Positions 39,201 through 54,200 of a stretch of 64,000 bases of DNA are shown piece after piece. The translations under genes were made by a program, and so were the position numbers. The notes beneath the pieces were generated by a model that saw only the letters and a program-made list of their open reading frames with translations, did no database searches and was not told the DNA's origin. Every line of letters begins with the position of its first letter. Position 1 is the stretch's first letter. The stretch is taken from assembly GCA_949825025.1 (NCBI GenBank), contig OX463782.1, forward strand, positions 39,581,951 to 39,645,950, written 5' to 3'. This DNA is from Siphlonurus alternatus. Taxonomy: Eukaryota; Arthropoda; Insecta; Ephemeroptera; Siphlonuridae.

Positions 39201-42200
39201 GGTCCATTAAAGTAGTCTAAGACACTAAGGATATCCATATTATACCTCATTAAATAATGATGGTTGGGATTAGAACATACTAGTGGTTACATAAGTACCT
39301 AGAAATAAATTTGATTGCAACCTCCGTCAAATTTTAATTACACTTAAAACAATTAAAAAATGCGGCTTGGATTTCAAGTCAATATTTTTGCACCTCGATA
39401 TTATGCAAATATTGTAACGTCTATATGAAAATTCACATTTCATTCTCAAGTCCTTTACATTCTTCTGTTCAATTTATCCTCTGAGAAAAAATTTTGGTTT
39501 AAAGTGGAACTATATGTGGTTACTAATGTATCCAGAAATAATACAGATGAAATAAGTACGGTCAATTAAAGTAGTCTAAGACACTAAGGATATCCATATT
39601 ATACCTCATTAAATAATAAAGGTTGGAAATGGAACCTACTAGTGGTTACATAAGTACCTAGAAATAAATTTTATTGCAACCTCCGTCAAATTTTAATTAC
39701 ACTTAAAACAATTAAAAAATGCGGCTTGGATTTCAAGTCAATATTTTTGCACCTCGATTATATGCAAATATTGTAACGTCTATATGAAAATTCACATTAC
39801 ATTCTCAAGTCCTTAACATTCTTCTGTTCAATTTATCCTCTGAAAAAAAATTTTGGTTTAAAGTGGAACTATATGTGGTTACTAATGTATCCAGAAATAA
39901 TACAGATGAAATAAGTACGGTCAATTAAAGTAGCCTAAGACACTAAGGATATCCATATTATACCTCATTAAATAATAAAGGTTGGAAATGGAACCTACTA
40001 GTGGTTACATAAGTACCTAGAAATTAATTTTATTGCAACCTCCGTCAAATTTTAATTACACTTAAAACAATTAAAAAATGCGGCTTGGATTTCAAGTCAA
40101 TATTTTTGCACCTCGATATTATGCAAACATTGTAACGTCTGTAAGAAAATTAACATTCCTCAAGTCCTTTACATTCTTCTGTTCAATTTATCCTCTGAGA
40201 AAAAATTTTGGTTTAAAGTTGAACTATATGTGGTTACTAATGTATCCAGAAATAATACAGATGAAATAAGTACGGTCAATTAAAGTAGCCTAAGACACTA
40301 AGGATATCCATATTATACCTCATTAAATAATAAAGGTTGGAAATGGAACCTACTAGTGGTTACATAAGTACCTAGAAATTCATTTTATTGCAACCTCCGT
40401 CAAATTTTAATTACACTTAAAACAATTAAAAAATGCGGCTTGGATTTCAAGTCAATATTTTTGCACCTCGATATTATGCAAACATTGTAACGTCTATAAG
40501 AAAATTAACATTCCTCAAGTCCTTTTACATTCTTCTGTTCAATTTATCCTCTGAGAAAAAATTTTGGTTTAAGGTGGAACTATATGTGGTTACTAATGTA
40601 TCCAGAAATAATATCAACTGAATGCTCACATGTTATATCTATTTTGCATAGATTAAAAAAAATTAAATGGATGACATCATTGCACAGATGAATTAAGTAT
40701 GGTCGATTAAAGTAGCCTAAGACACTAAGGATATCCATATTATACCTCATTAAATAATAAAGGTTGGAAATGGAACCTACTAGTGGTTACATAAGTACCT
40801 AGAAATAAATTTTATTGCAACCTCCGTCAAATTTTAATTACACTTAAAACAATTAAAAAATGAGCTTGGATTTCAAGTCAATATTTTTGCACCTCGAAAA
40901 TATGCAAACATTGTAACGTCTATCTGAAAATTCACATTCCTCAAGTCCTTTTCATTCTTCTGTTCAATTCATCCTAAGAAAAATTTTGGTTTAAGGTGGA
41001 ACTATATGTGGTTACTAATGTTTCTACAAAAAATATCAACTGAATGCTCACATGTTAAATATTTTTGAATTAGAGCTCTATAGATAACAAAGGTATTTGC
41101 CAATATAAATTTTGCATTTTTTCACGATAAATAATTTAAAAGGGTCATTTGACCCTCAAGGATTGAAGGGTCGTAAATTTAAGGGTCATTATTAGATCCG
41201 CCATCAATTATACCAAACATAAAAATAGGATTTAAAATGGAACCTACTAGTGGTTACAAAAGTACCTAGAAATAAATTTTATTGCAACCTCCGTCAAATT
41301 TTAATTACACTTAAAAATAAAATGCGGCTTGGATTTCAAGTCAATTTTTTTTCAACCCGATATTATGCAAACATTGTAACGTCTATAAGAAAATTAACAT
41401 TCCTCAAGTCCATTACATTCTTCTGTTCAATTTATCTTCTGAGAAAAAATTTTGGTTTAAGGTGGAACTATATGTGGTTACTAATGTATCCAGAAATAAT
41501 ATCAACTGAATGCTCACATGTAATATATATTTTGCATAGATTAAAAAAAATTGAATGGATGACATCATTGCACAGATGAATTAAGTACGGTCAATTAAAG
41601 TAGCCTAAGACACTAAGGATATCCATATTATACCTCATTAAATAATAAAGGTTGGAAATGGAACCTACTAGTGGTTACATAAGTAACTAGAAATTAATTT
41701 TATTGCAAATTCCGTCAAATTTTAATTACACTTAAAACAATTAAAAATTGCGGCTTGGATTTCAAGTGAATATTTTTGCACCTCGATATTATGCAAACAT
41801 TGTAACGTCTATATGAAAATTCACATTCGTCAAGTCCTTTACATTCTTCTGTTCAATTCATCCTGAGAAAAATTTTGGTTTAAGGTGGAACTATATGTGG
41901 TTACTAATGTATCTACAAAAAATATCAACTGAACGCTCACATGTTAAATATTTTTGAATTAGAGCTCTATAGATAACAAAGGTATTTGCCAATATCAATT
42001 TTGCATTTTTTCACGATAAATAATTTAAAAGGGTCATTTGACCCTCAAGGATTGAAGGGTCGCAAATTTAAGGGTCATTATTAGATCCGCCATCAATTAT
42101 ACCAAACATAAAAATAGGATTTAAAATGGAACCTGCTAGTGGTTACAAAAGTACCTAGAAATAAATTTTATTGCAACCTCCGTCAAATTTTAATTACACT
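36283..42200. repeat. Satellite array with a 4,008-bp duplication
   Basis: The segment at 36.1-38.2 kb recurs at 40.1-42.2 kb at a constant offset of 4,008 bp, including identical diagnostic variants such as the MRLGFQVNFFSTRYY frame at 37314 and 41322. Between the copies are short 360-bp class monomers. No gene is seen. Confidence 0.9.
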
Positions 42201-45200
42201 TAAAAAATAAAATGCGGCTTGGATTTCAATTCAATATTTTTGCACCTCGAAATTATGCAAACATTGTAACGTCTATCTGAAAATTCACATTCCTCAAGTC
42301 CTTTACATTCTTCTGTTCAATTCATCCTAAGAAAAATTTTGGTTTAAAGTGGAACTATATGTGGTTACTAATGTATCCAGAAATAATACAGATGAAATAA
42401 GTACGGTCAATTAAAGTAGCCTAAGACACTAAGGATATCCATATTATACCTCATTAAATAATTAAGGTTGGAAATGGAACCTACTAGTGGTTACATAAGT
42501 ACCTAGAAATAAATTTTATTGCAACCTCCGTCAAATTTTAATTACACTTAAAACAATTAAAAAATGCGGCTTGGATTTCAAGTCAATATTTTTGCACCTC
42601 GATATTATGCAAATATTGTAACGTCTATATGAAAATTCACATTTCATTCTCAAGTCCTTTACATTCTTCTGTTCAATTTATCCTCTGAGAAAAAATTTTG
42701 GTTTAAAGTGGAACTATATGTGGTTACTAATGTATCCAGAAATAATACAGATGAAATAAGTACGGTCAATTAAAGTAGCCTAAGACACTAAGGATATCCA
42801 TATTATACCTCATTAAATAATAAAGGTTGGAAATGGAACCTACTAGTGGTTACATAAGTACCTAGAAATAAATTTTATTGCAACCTCCGTCAAATTTTAA
42901 TTACACTTAAAACAATTAAAAAATGCGGCCTGGATTTCAAGTCAATATTTTTGCACCTCGATATTATGCAAATATTGTAACGTCTATATGAAAATTCACA
43001 TTTCATTCTCAAGTCCTTTTACATTCTTCTGTTCAATTTATCCTCTGAGAAAAAATTTTGGTTTAAGGTGGAACTATATGTGGTTACTAATGTATCCAGA
43101 AATAATATCAACTGAATGCTCACATGTAATATATATTTTGCATAGATTAAAAAAAATTGAATGGATGACATCATTGCACAGATGAATTAATTACGGTCAA
43201 TTATAGTAGTCTAAGACACTAAGGATATCCATATTATACCTCATTAAATAATGAAGGTTGGGATTAGAACATACTAGTGGTTACATAAGTACCTAGAAAT
43301 AAATTTTATTGCAACCTCCGTCAAATTTTAATTACACTTAAAACAATTAAAAAATGCGGCTTGGATTTCAAGTGAATATTTTTGCACCTCGATATTATGC
43401 AGACATTGTAACGTCTATATGAAAATTCACATTCGTCAAGTCCTTTACATTCATCTGTTCAATTCATCCTGAGAAAAATTTTGGTTTAAGGTGGAACTAT
43501 ATGTGGTTACTAATGTATCTACAAAAAATATCAACTGAATGCTCACATGTTAAATATTTTTGAATTAGAGCTCTATAGATAACAAAGGTATTTGCCAATT
43601 TCAATTTTGCATTTTTTCACGATAAATAATTTAAAAGGGTCATTTGACCCTCAAGGATTAAAGGGTCGCAAATTTAAGGGTCATGATTAGATCCGACATC
43701 AATTATACCAAACATAAAAATAGGATTTAAAATGGAACCTACCAGTGGTTACAAAAGTAGCTAGAAATAAATTTTATTGCAACCTCCGTCAAATTTTAAT
43801 TACACTTAAAACAATTAAAAAATGCGGCTTAAATTTCAAGTCAATATTTTTGCACCTCGAAATTATGCAAACATTGTAACGTCTATCTGAAAATTCACAT
43901 TCCTCAAGTCCTTTACATTCTTCTGTTCAATTCATCCTAAGAAAAATTTTGGTTTAAGGTGGAACTATATGTGGTTACTAATGTATCTACAAAAAATATC
44001 AACTGAATGCTCACATGTTAAATATTTTTGAATTAGAGCTCTATAGATAACAAAGGTATTTGCCAATTTACATTTTGCATTTTTTCACGATAAATAATTT
44101 AAAAGGGTCATTTGACCCTCAAGGATTAAAGGGTCGCAAATTTAAGGGTCATGATTAGATCCGACATCAATTATACCAAACATAAAAATAGGATTTAGAA
44201 TGGAACCTACCTGTGGTTACAAAAGTAGCTAGAAATAAATTTTATTGCAACCTCCGTCAAATTTTAATTACACTTAAAAAATAAAATGCGGCTTGGATTT
44301 CAAGTCAATATTTTTGCACCTCGAAATTATGCAAACATTGTAACGTCTATATGAAAATTCACATTCCTTAAGTCCTTTCCATTCTTCTGTTCAATTTATC
44401 CTCTGAGAAAAAATTTTGGTTTAAGGTGGAATTATATGTGGTTACTAATGTATCCAGAAAAAATATCAACTGAATGCTCACATGTTATATATATTTTGCA
44501 TAGATTAAAAAAAAATTGAATGGATGACATCATTGCACAGATGAATTAATTACGGTCAATTAAAGTAGTCTAAGACACTAAGGATATCCATATTATACCT
44601 CATTAAATAATGAAGGTTGGGATTAGAACATACTAGTGGTTACAAAAGTACCTAGATATAAATTTTATTGCAACCTCCGTCAAATTTTAATTACACTTAA
44701 AACAATTAAAACATTCGGCTTGGATTTCAAGTCAATATTTTTGCACCTCGATATTATGCAAACATTGTAACGTCTATCTGAAAATTCACATTCGTCAAGT
44801 CCTTTACATTCTTCTGTTCAATTCATCCTGAGAAAAATTTTGGTTTAAGACGGAATTATATGTGGTTACTAATGTATCTACAAAAAATATCAACTGAATG
44901 CTCACATGTTAAATACTTTTGAATTAGAGCTCTATAGATAACAAAGGTATTTGCCAATTTCAATTTTGCATTTTTTCACGATAAATAATTTAAAAGGGTG
45001 ATTTGACCCTCAAGGATTAAAGGGTTGCAAAATTAAGGGTCATGATTAGATCCGACATCAATTATACCAAACATAAAAATAGGATTTAAAATGGAACCTA
45101 CTAGTGGTTACAAAAGTAGCTAGAAATAAATTTTATTGCAACCTCCGTCAAATTTTAATTACACTTAAAAAATAAAATGCGGCTTGGATTTCAATTCAAT

Positions 45201-48200
45201 ATTTTTGCACCTCGATAGTATGCAAATATTGAAACGTCTGTATGAAAATTCACATTTCATTCTCAGGTCCTTTACTTTCTTCTGTTCAATTTATCCTCTG
45301 AGAAAAAATTTTGGTTTAAAGTGGAACTATATGTGGTTACTAATGTATCCAGAAATAATATCAACTGAATGCTCACATGTTATATATATTTTGCATAGAT
45401 TAAAAAAAAATTGAATGGATGACATCATTGCACAGATGAATTAATTACGGTCAATTAAAGTAGTCTAAGACACCAAGGATATCCATATTATACCTCATTA
45501 AATAATGAAGGTTGGGATTAGAACATACTAGTGGTTACATAAGTACCTAGAAATAAATTTTATTGCAACCTACGTCAAATTTTAATTACACTTAAAACAA
45601 TTAAAAAATGCGGCTTAAATTTCAAGTCAATATTTTTGCACCTCGAAATTATGCAAACATTGTAACGTCTATCTGAAAATTCACATTCCTCAAGTCCTTT
45701 ACATTCTTCTGTTCAATTCATCCTAAGAAAAATTTTGGTTTAAGGTGGAACTATATGTGGTTACTAATGTATCCAGAAATAATATCAACTGAATGCTCAC
45801 ATGTTAAATATATTTGAATTAGAGCTCTATAGATAACAAAGGTATTTGTCAATTTCAATTTTGCATTTTTTCACGATAAATAATTTAAAAGGATCATTTG
45901 ACCCTCAAGGATTAAAGGGTCGCAAATTTAAGGGTCATGATTAGATCCAACATAAATTATACCAAACATAAAAATAGGATTTAAAATGGTTATGACTAAA
46001 CTACTAGTGGTTTCAAAAGTACCTAGAAATAAATTTTATTGCAACCTCCGTCAATTTTTAATTACACTTAAAACAATTAAAAAATGCGGCTTGGATTTCA
46101 AGTCAATACTTTTGCACCTCGAAATTATGCAAACATGGTAACGTCTATCTGAAAATTCACATTCCTCAAGTCCTTTACATTCTTCTGTTCAATTCATCCT
46201 AAGAAAAATTTTGGTTTAAGGTGGAACTATATGTGGTTACTAATGTATCTACAAAAAATATCAACTGAATGCTCACATGTTAAATATTTTTGAATTAGAG
46301 CTCTATAGATAACAAAGGTATTTGCCAATTTCAATTTTGCATTTTTTCACGATAAATAATTTAAAAGGGTCATTTGACCCTCAAGGATTGAAGGGTCGCA
46401 AATTTAAGGGTCATTATTAGATCCGCCATCAATTATACCAAACATAAAAATAGGATTTAAAATGGAACCTACTAGTGGTTACAAAAGTACCTAGAAATAA
46501 ATTTTATTGCAACCTCCGTCAAATTTTATTTACACTTAAAAAATAAAATGCGGCTTGGATTTCAATTCAATATTTTTGCACCTCGATATTATGCAAATAT
46601 TGTAACGTCTATATGAAAATTCACATTTCATTCTCAAGTCCTTTACATTAATTCTTCTGTTCAATTTATCCTCTGAGAAAAAATTTTGGTTTAAAGTGGA
46701 ACTATATGTGGTTACTAATGTATCCAGAAATAATTTAAAATGTATGCTCACATGTTATATATATTTTGCATAGATTAAAAAAAAATTGAATGGATGACAT
46801 CATTGCACAGATGAATTAATTACGGTCCATTAAAGTAGTCTAAGACACTAAGGATATCCATATTATACCTCATTAAATAATGATGGTTGGGATTAGAACA
46901 TACTAGTGGTTACATAAGTACCTAGAAATAAATTTGATTGCAACCTCCGTCAAATTTTAATTACACTTAAAACAATTAAAAAATGCGGCTTGGATTTCAA
47001 GTCAATATTTTTGCACCTCGATATTATGCAAACATTGTAACGTCTATATGAAAATTCACATTCGTTAAGTCCTTTACATTCTTCTGTTCAATTCATCCTG
47101 AGAAAAATTTTGGTTTAAGGTGGAACTATATGTGGTTACTAATGTATCTACAAAAAATATCAACTGAACGCTCACATGTTAAATATTTTTGAATTAGAGC
47201 TCTATAGATAACAAAGGTATTTGCCAATATCAATTTTGCATTTTTTCACGATAAATAATTTAAAAGGGTCATTTGACCCTCAAGAATTGAAGGGTCGCAA
47301 ATTTAAGGGTCATTATTAGATCCGCCATCAATTATACCAAACATAAAAATAGGATTTAAAATGGAACCTACTAGTGGTTACAAAAGTACCTAGAAATAAA
47401 TTTTATTGCAACCTCCGTCAAATTTTAATTACACTTAAAAATAAAATGCGGCTTGGATTTCAAGTCAATATTTTTGCACCTCGATATTATGCAAATATTG
47501 TAACGTCTATATGAAAATTCACATTTCATTCTCAATTCCTTTACATTCTTCTGTTCAATTTATCCTCTGAGAAAAAATTTTGGTTTAAAGTGGAACTATA
47601 TGTGGTTACTAATGTATCCAGAAATAATTTAAAATGAATGCTCACATGTTATATATATTTTGCATAGATTAAAAAAAAATTGAATGGATGACATCATTGC
47701 ACAGATGAATTAATTACGGTCCATTAAAGTAGTCTAAGACACTAAGGATATCCATATTATACCTCATTAAATAATGATGGTTGGGATTAGAACATACTAG
47801 TGGTTACATAAGTACCTAGAAATAAATTTGATTGCAACCTCCGTCAAATTTTAATTACACTTAAAACAATTAAAAAATGCGGCTTGGATTTCAAGTCAAT
47901 ATTTTTGCACCTCGATATTATGCAAACATTGTAACGTCTATATGAAAATTCACATTCGTTAAGTCCTTTACATTCTTCTGTTCAATTCATCCTGAGAAAA
48001 ATTTTGGTTTAAGGTGGAACTATATGTGGTTACTAATGTATCCAGAAATAATATAAACTGAATGCTCACATGTTATATATACTTTGCATAGACTAAAAAA
48101 AAATTGAATGGATGACATCATTGCACAGATGAATTTAATAACATACGTTAACTACGGTCAATTAAAGTAGTCTAAGACACTAAGGATATCCATATTATAC

Positions 48201-51200
48201 CTCATAAAATAATGAAGGTTGGATATGGAACCTACTAGTGGTTACAAAAGTACCTAGATATAAATTTTATTGCAACCTGCGTCAAATTTTAATTACACTT
48301 AAAAAATAAAATGCGGCTTGGATTTCAATTCAATATTTTTGCACCTCGAAATTATGCAAACATTGTAACGTCTATCTGAAAATTCACATTCCTCAAGTCC
48401 TTTACATTCTTCTGTTCAATTCATCCTAAGAAAAATTTTGGTTTAAAGTGGAACTATATGTGGTTACTAATGTATCCAGAAATAATACAGTTGAAATAAG
48501 TACGGTCAATTAAAGTAGCCTAAGACACTAAGGATATCCATATTATACCTCATTAAATAATAAAGGTTGGAAATGGAACCTACTAGTGGTTACATAAGTA
48601 ACTAGAAATTAATTTTATTGCAAATTCCGTCAAATTTTAATTACACTTAAAACAATTAAAAATTGCGGCTTGGATTTCAAGTGAATATTTTTGCACCTCG
48701 ATATTATGCAAACATTGTAACGTCTATATGAAAATTCACATTCGTCAAGTCCTTTACATTCTTCTGTTCAATTCATCCTGAGAAAAATTTTGGTTTAAGG
48801 TGGAACTATATGTGGTTACTAATGTATCTACAAAAAATATCAACTGAACGCTCACATGTTAAATATTTTTGAATTAGAGCTCTATAGATAACAAAGGTAT
48901 TTGCCAATATCAATTTTGCATTTTTTCACGATAAATAATTTAAAAGGGTCATTTGACCCTCAAGGATTGAAGGGTCGCAAATTTAAGGGTCATTATTAGA
49001 TCCGCCATCAATTATACCAAACATAAAAATAGGATTTAAAATGGAACCTGCTAGTGGTTACAAAAGTACCTAGAAATAAATTTTATTGCAACCTCCGTCA
49101 AATTTTAATTACACTTAAAAAATAAAATGCGGCTTGGATTTCAATTCAATATTTTTGCACCTCGAAATTATGCAAACATTGTAACGTCTATCTGAAAATT
49201 CACATTCCTCAAGTCCTTTACATTCTTCTGTTCAATTCATCCTAAGAAAAATTTTGGTTTAAAGTGGAACTATATGTGGTTACTAATGTATCCAGAAATA
49301 ATACAGATGAAATAAGTACGGTCAATTAAAGTAGCCTAAGACACTAAGGATATCCATATTATACCTCATTAAATAATAAAGGTTGGAAATGGAACCTACT
49401 AGTGGTTACATAAGTACCTAGAAATAAATTTTATTGCAACCTCCGTCAAATTTTAATTACACTTAAAACAATTAAAAAATGCGGCTTGGATTTCAAGTCA
49501 ATATTTTTGCACCTCGATATTATGCAAATATTGTAACGTCTATATGAAAATTCACATTTCATTCTCAAGTCCTTTACATTCTTCTGTTCAATTTATCCTC
49601 TGAGAAAAAATTTTGGTTTAAAGTGGAACTATATGTGGTTACTAATGTATCCAGAAATAATACAGATGAAATAAGTACGGTCAATTAAAGTAGCCTAAGA
49701 CACTAAGGATATCCATATTATACCTCATTAAATAATAAAGGTTGGAAATGGAACCTACTAGTGGTTACATAAGTACCTAGAAATAAATTTTATTGCAACC
49801 TCCGTCAAATTTTAATTACACTTAAAACAATTAAAAAATGCGGCCTGGATTTCAAGTCAATATTTTTGCACATCGATATTATGCAAATATTGTAACGTCT
49901 ATATGAAAATTCACATTTCATTCTCAAGTCCTTTTACATTCTTCTGTTCAATTTATCCTCTGAGAAAAAATTTTGGTTTAAGGTGGAACTATATGTGGTT
50001 ACTAATGTATCCAGAAATAATATCAACTGAATGCTCACATGTAATATATATTTTGCATAGATTAAAAAAAATTGAATGGATGACATCATTGCACAGATGA
50101 ATTTAATAACATACGTTAACTACGGTCAATTAAAGTAGTCTAAGACACTAAGGATATCCATATTATACCTCATAAAATAATGAAGGTTGGATATGGAACC
50201 TACTAGTGGTTACAAAAGTACCTAGATATAAATTTTATTGCAACCTGCGTCAAATTTTAATTACACTTAAAAAATAAAATGCGGCTTGGATTTCAATTCA
50301 ATATTTTTGCACCTCGAAATTATGCAAACATTGTAACGTCTATCTGAAAATTCACATTCCTCAAGTCCTTTACATTCTTCTGTTCAATTCATCCTAAGAA
50401 AAATTTTGGTTTAAAGTGGAACTATATGTGGTTACTAATGTATCCAGAAATAATACAGTTGAAATAAGTACGGTCAATTAAAGTAGCCTAAGACACTAAG
50501 GATATCCATATTATACCTCATTAAATAATAAAGGTTGGAAATGGAACCTACTAGTGGTTACATAAGTAACTAGAAATTAATTTTATTGCAAATTCCGTCA
50601 AATTTTAATTACACTTAAAACAATTAAAAATTGCGGCTTGGATTTCAAGTGAATATTTTTGCACCTCGATATTATGCAAACATTGTAACGTCTATATGAA
50701 AATTCACATTCGTCAAGTCCTTTACATTCTTCTGTTCAATTCATCCTGAGAAAAATTTTGGTTTAAGGTGGAACTATATGTGGTTACTAATGTATCTACA
50801 AAAAATATCAACTGAACGCTCACATGTTAAATATTTTTGAATTAGAGCTCTATAGATAACAAAGGTATTTGCCAATATCAATTTTGCATTTTTTCACGAT
50901 AAATAATTTAAAAGGGTCATTTGACCCTCAAGGATTGAAGGGTCGCAAATTTAAGGGTCATTATTAGATCCGCCATCAATTATACCAAACATAAAAATAG
51001 GATTTAAAATGGAACCTGCTAGTGGTTACAAAAGTACCTAGAAATAAATTTTATTGCAACCTCCGTCAAATTTTAATTACACTTAAAAAATAAAATGCGG
51101 CTTGGATTTCAATTCAATATTTTTGCACCTCGAAATTATGCAAACATTGTAACGTCTATCTGAAAATTCACATTCCTCAAGTCCTTTACATTCTTCTGTT

Positions 51201-54200
51201 CAATTCATCCTAAGAAAAATTTTGGTTTAAAGTGGAACTATATGTGGTTACTAATGTATCCAGAAATAATACAGATGAAATAAGTACGGTCAATTAAAGT
51301 AGCCTAAGACACTAAGGATATCCATATTATACCTCATTAAATAATAAAGGTTGGAAATGGAACCTACTAGTGGTTACATAAGTACCTAGAAATAAATTTT
51401 ATTGCAACCTCCGTCAAATTTTAATTACACTTAAAACAATTAAAAAATGCGGCTTGGATTTCAAGTCAATATTTTTGCACCTCGATATTATGCAAATATT
51501 GTAACGTCTATATGAAAATTCACATTTCATTCTCAAGTCCTTTACATTCTTCTGTTCAATTTATCCTCTGAGAAAAAATTTTGGTTTAAAGTGGAACTAT
51601 ATGTGGTTACTAATGTATCCAGAAATAATACAGATGAAATAAGTACGGTCAATTAAAGTAGCCTAAGACACTAAGGATATCCATATTATACCTCATTAAA
51701 TAATAAAGGTTGGAAATGGAACCTACTAGTGGTTACATAAGTACCTAGAAATAAATTTTATTGCAACCTCCGTCAAATTTTAATTACACTTAAAACAATT
51801 AAAAAATGCGGCCTGGATTTCAAGTCAATATTTTTGCACATCGATATTATGCAAATATTGTAACGTCTATATGAAAATTCACATTTCATTCTCAAGTCCT
51901 TTTACATTCTTCTGTTCAATTTATCCTCTGAGAAAAAATTTTGGTTTAAGGTGGAACTATATGTGGTTACTAATGTATCCAGAAATAATATCAACTGAAT
52001 GCTCACATGTAATATATATTTTGCATAGATTAAAAAAAATTGAATGGATGACATCATTGCACAGATGAATTAATTACGGTCAATTATAGTAGTCTAAGAC
52101 ACTAAGGATATCCATATTATACCTCATTAAATAATGAAGGTTGGGATTAGAACATACTAGTGGTTACATAAGTACCTAGAAATAAATTTTATTGCAACCT
52201 ACGTCAAATTTTAATTACACTTAAAACAATTAAAAAATGCGGCTTAAATTTCAAGTCAATATTTTTGCACCTCGAAATTATGCAAACATTGTAACGTCTA
52301 TCTGAAAATTCACATTCCTCAAGTCCTTTACATTCTTCTGTTCAATTCATCCTAAGAAAAATTTTGGTTTAAGGTGGAACTATATGTGGTTACTAATGTA
52401 TCCAGAAATAATATCAACTGAATGCTCACATGTTAAATATATTTGAATTAGAGCTCTATAGATAACAAAGGTATTTGTCAATTTCAATTTTGCATTTTTT
52501 CACGATAAATAATTTAAAAGGATCATTTGACCCTCAAGGATTAAAGGGTCGCAAATTTAAGGGTCATGATTAGATCCAACATAAATTATACCAAACATAA
52601 AAATAGGATTTAAAATGGTTATGACTAAACTACTAGTGGTTTCAAAAGTACCTAGAATTAAATTTTATTGCAACCTCCGTCAATTTTTAATTACACTTAA
52701 AACAATTAAAAAATGCGGCTTGGATTTCAAGTCAATACTTTTGCACCTCGAAATTATGCAAACATGGTAACGTCTATCTGAAAATTCACATTCCTCAAGT
52801 CCTTTACATTCTTCTGTTCAATTCATCCTAAGAAAAATTTTGGTTTAAGGTGGAACTATATGTGGTTACTAATGTATCTACAAAAAATATCATCTGAATG
52901 CTCACATGTTAAATATTTTTGAATTAGAGCTCTATAGATAACAAAGGTATTTGCCAATTTCAATTTTGCATTTTTTCACGATAAATAATTTAAAAGGGTC
53001 ATTTGACCCTCAAGGATTGAAGGGTCGCAAATTTAAGGGTCATTATTAGATCCGCCATCAATTATACCAAACATAAAAATAGGATTTAAAATGGAACCTA
53101 CTAGTGGTTACAAAAGTACCTAGAAATAAATTTTATTGCAACCTCCGTCAAATTTTATTTACACTTAAAAAATAAAATGCGGCTTGGATTTCAATTCAAT
53201 ATTTTTGCACCTCGATATTATGCAAATATTGTAACGTCTATATGAAAATTCACATTTCATTCTCAAGTCCTTTACATTAATTCTTCTGTTCAATTTATCC
53301 TCTGAGAAAAAATTTTGGTTTAAAGTGGAACTATATGTGGTTACTAATGTATCCAGAAATAATTTAAAATGTATGCTCACATGTTATATATATTTTGCAT
53401 AGATTAAAAAAAAATTGAATGGATGACATCATTGCACAGATGAATTAATTACGGTCCATTAAAGTAGTCTAAGACACTAAGGATATCCATATTATACCTC
53501 ATTAAATAATGATGGTTGGGATTAGAACATACTAGTGGTTACATAAGTACCTAGAAATAAATTTGATTGCAACCTCCGTCAAATTTTAATTACACTTAAA
53601 ACAATTAAAAAATGCGGCTTGGATTTCAAGTCAATATTTTTGCACCTCGATATTATGCAAACATTGTAACGTCTATATGAAAATTCACATTCGTTAAGTC
53701 CTTTACATTCTTCTGTTCAATTCATCCTGAGAAAAATTTTGGTTTAAGGTGGAACTATATGTGGTTACTAATGTATCTACAAAAAATATCAACTGAACGC
53801 TCACATGTTAAATATTTTTGAATTAGAGCTCTATTGATAACAAAGGTATTTGCCAATATCAATTTTGCATTTTTTCACGATAAATAATTTAAAATGGTCA
53901 TTTGACCCTCAAGAATTGAAGGGTCGCAAATTTAAGGGTCATTATTAGATCCGCCATCAATTATACCAAACATAAAAATAGGATTTAAAATGGAACCTAC
54001 TAGTGGTTACAAAAGTACCTAGAAATAAATTTTATTGCAACCTCCGTCAAATTTTAATTACACTTAAAAATAAAATGCGGCTTGGATTTCAAGTCAATAT
54101 TTTTGCACCTCGATATTATGCAAATATTGTAACGTCTATATGAAAATTCACATTTCATTCTCAATTCCTTTACATTCTTCTGTTCAATTTATCCTCTGAG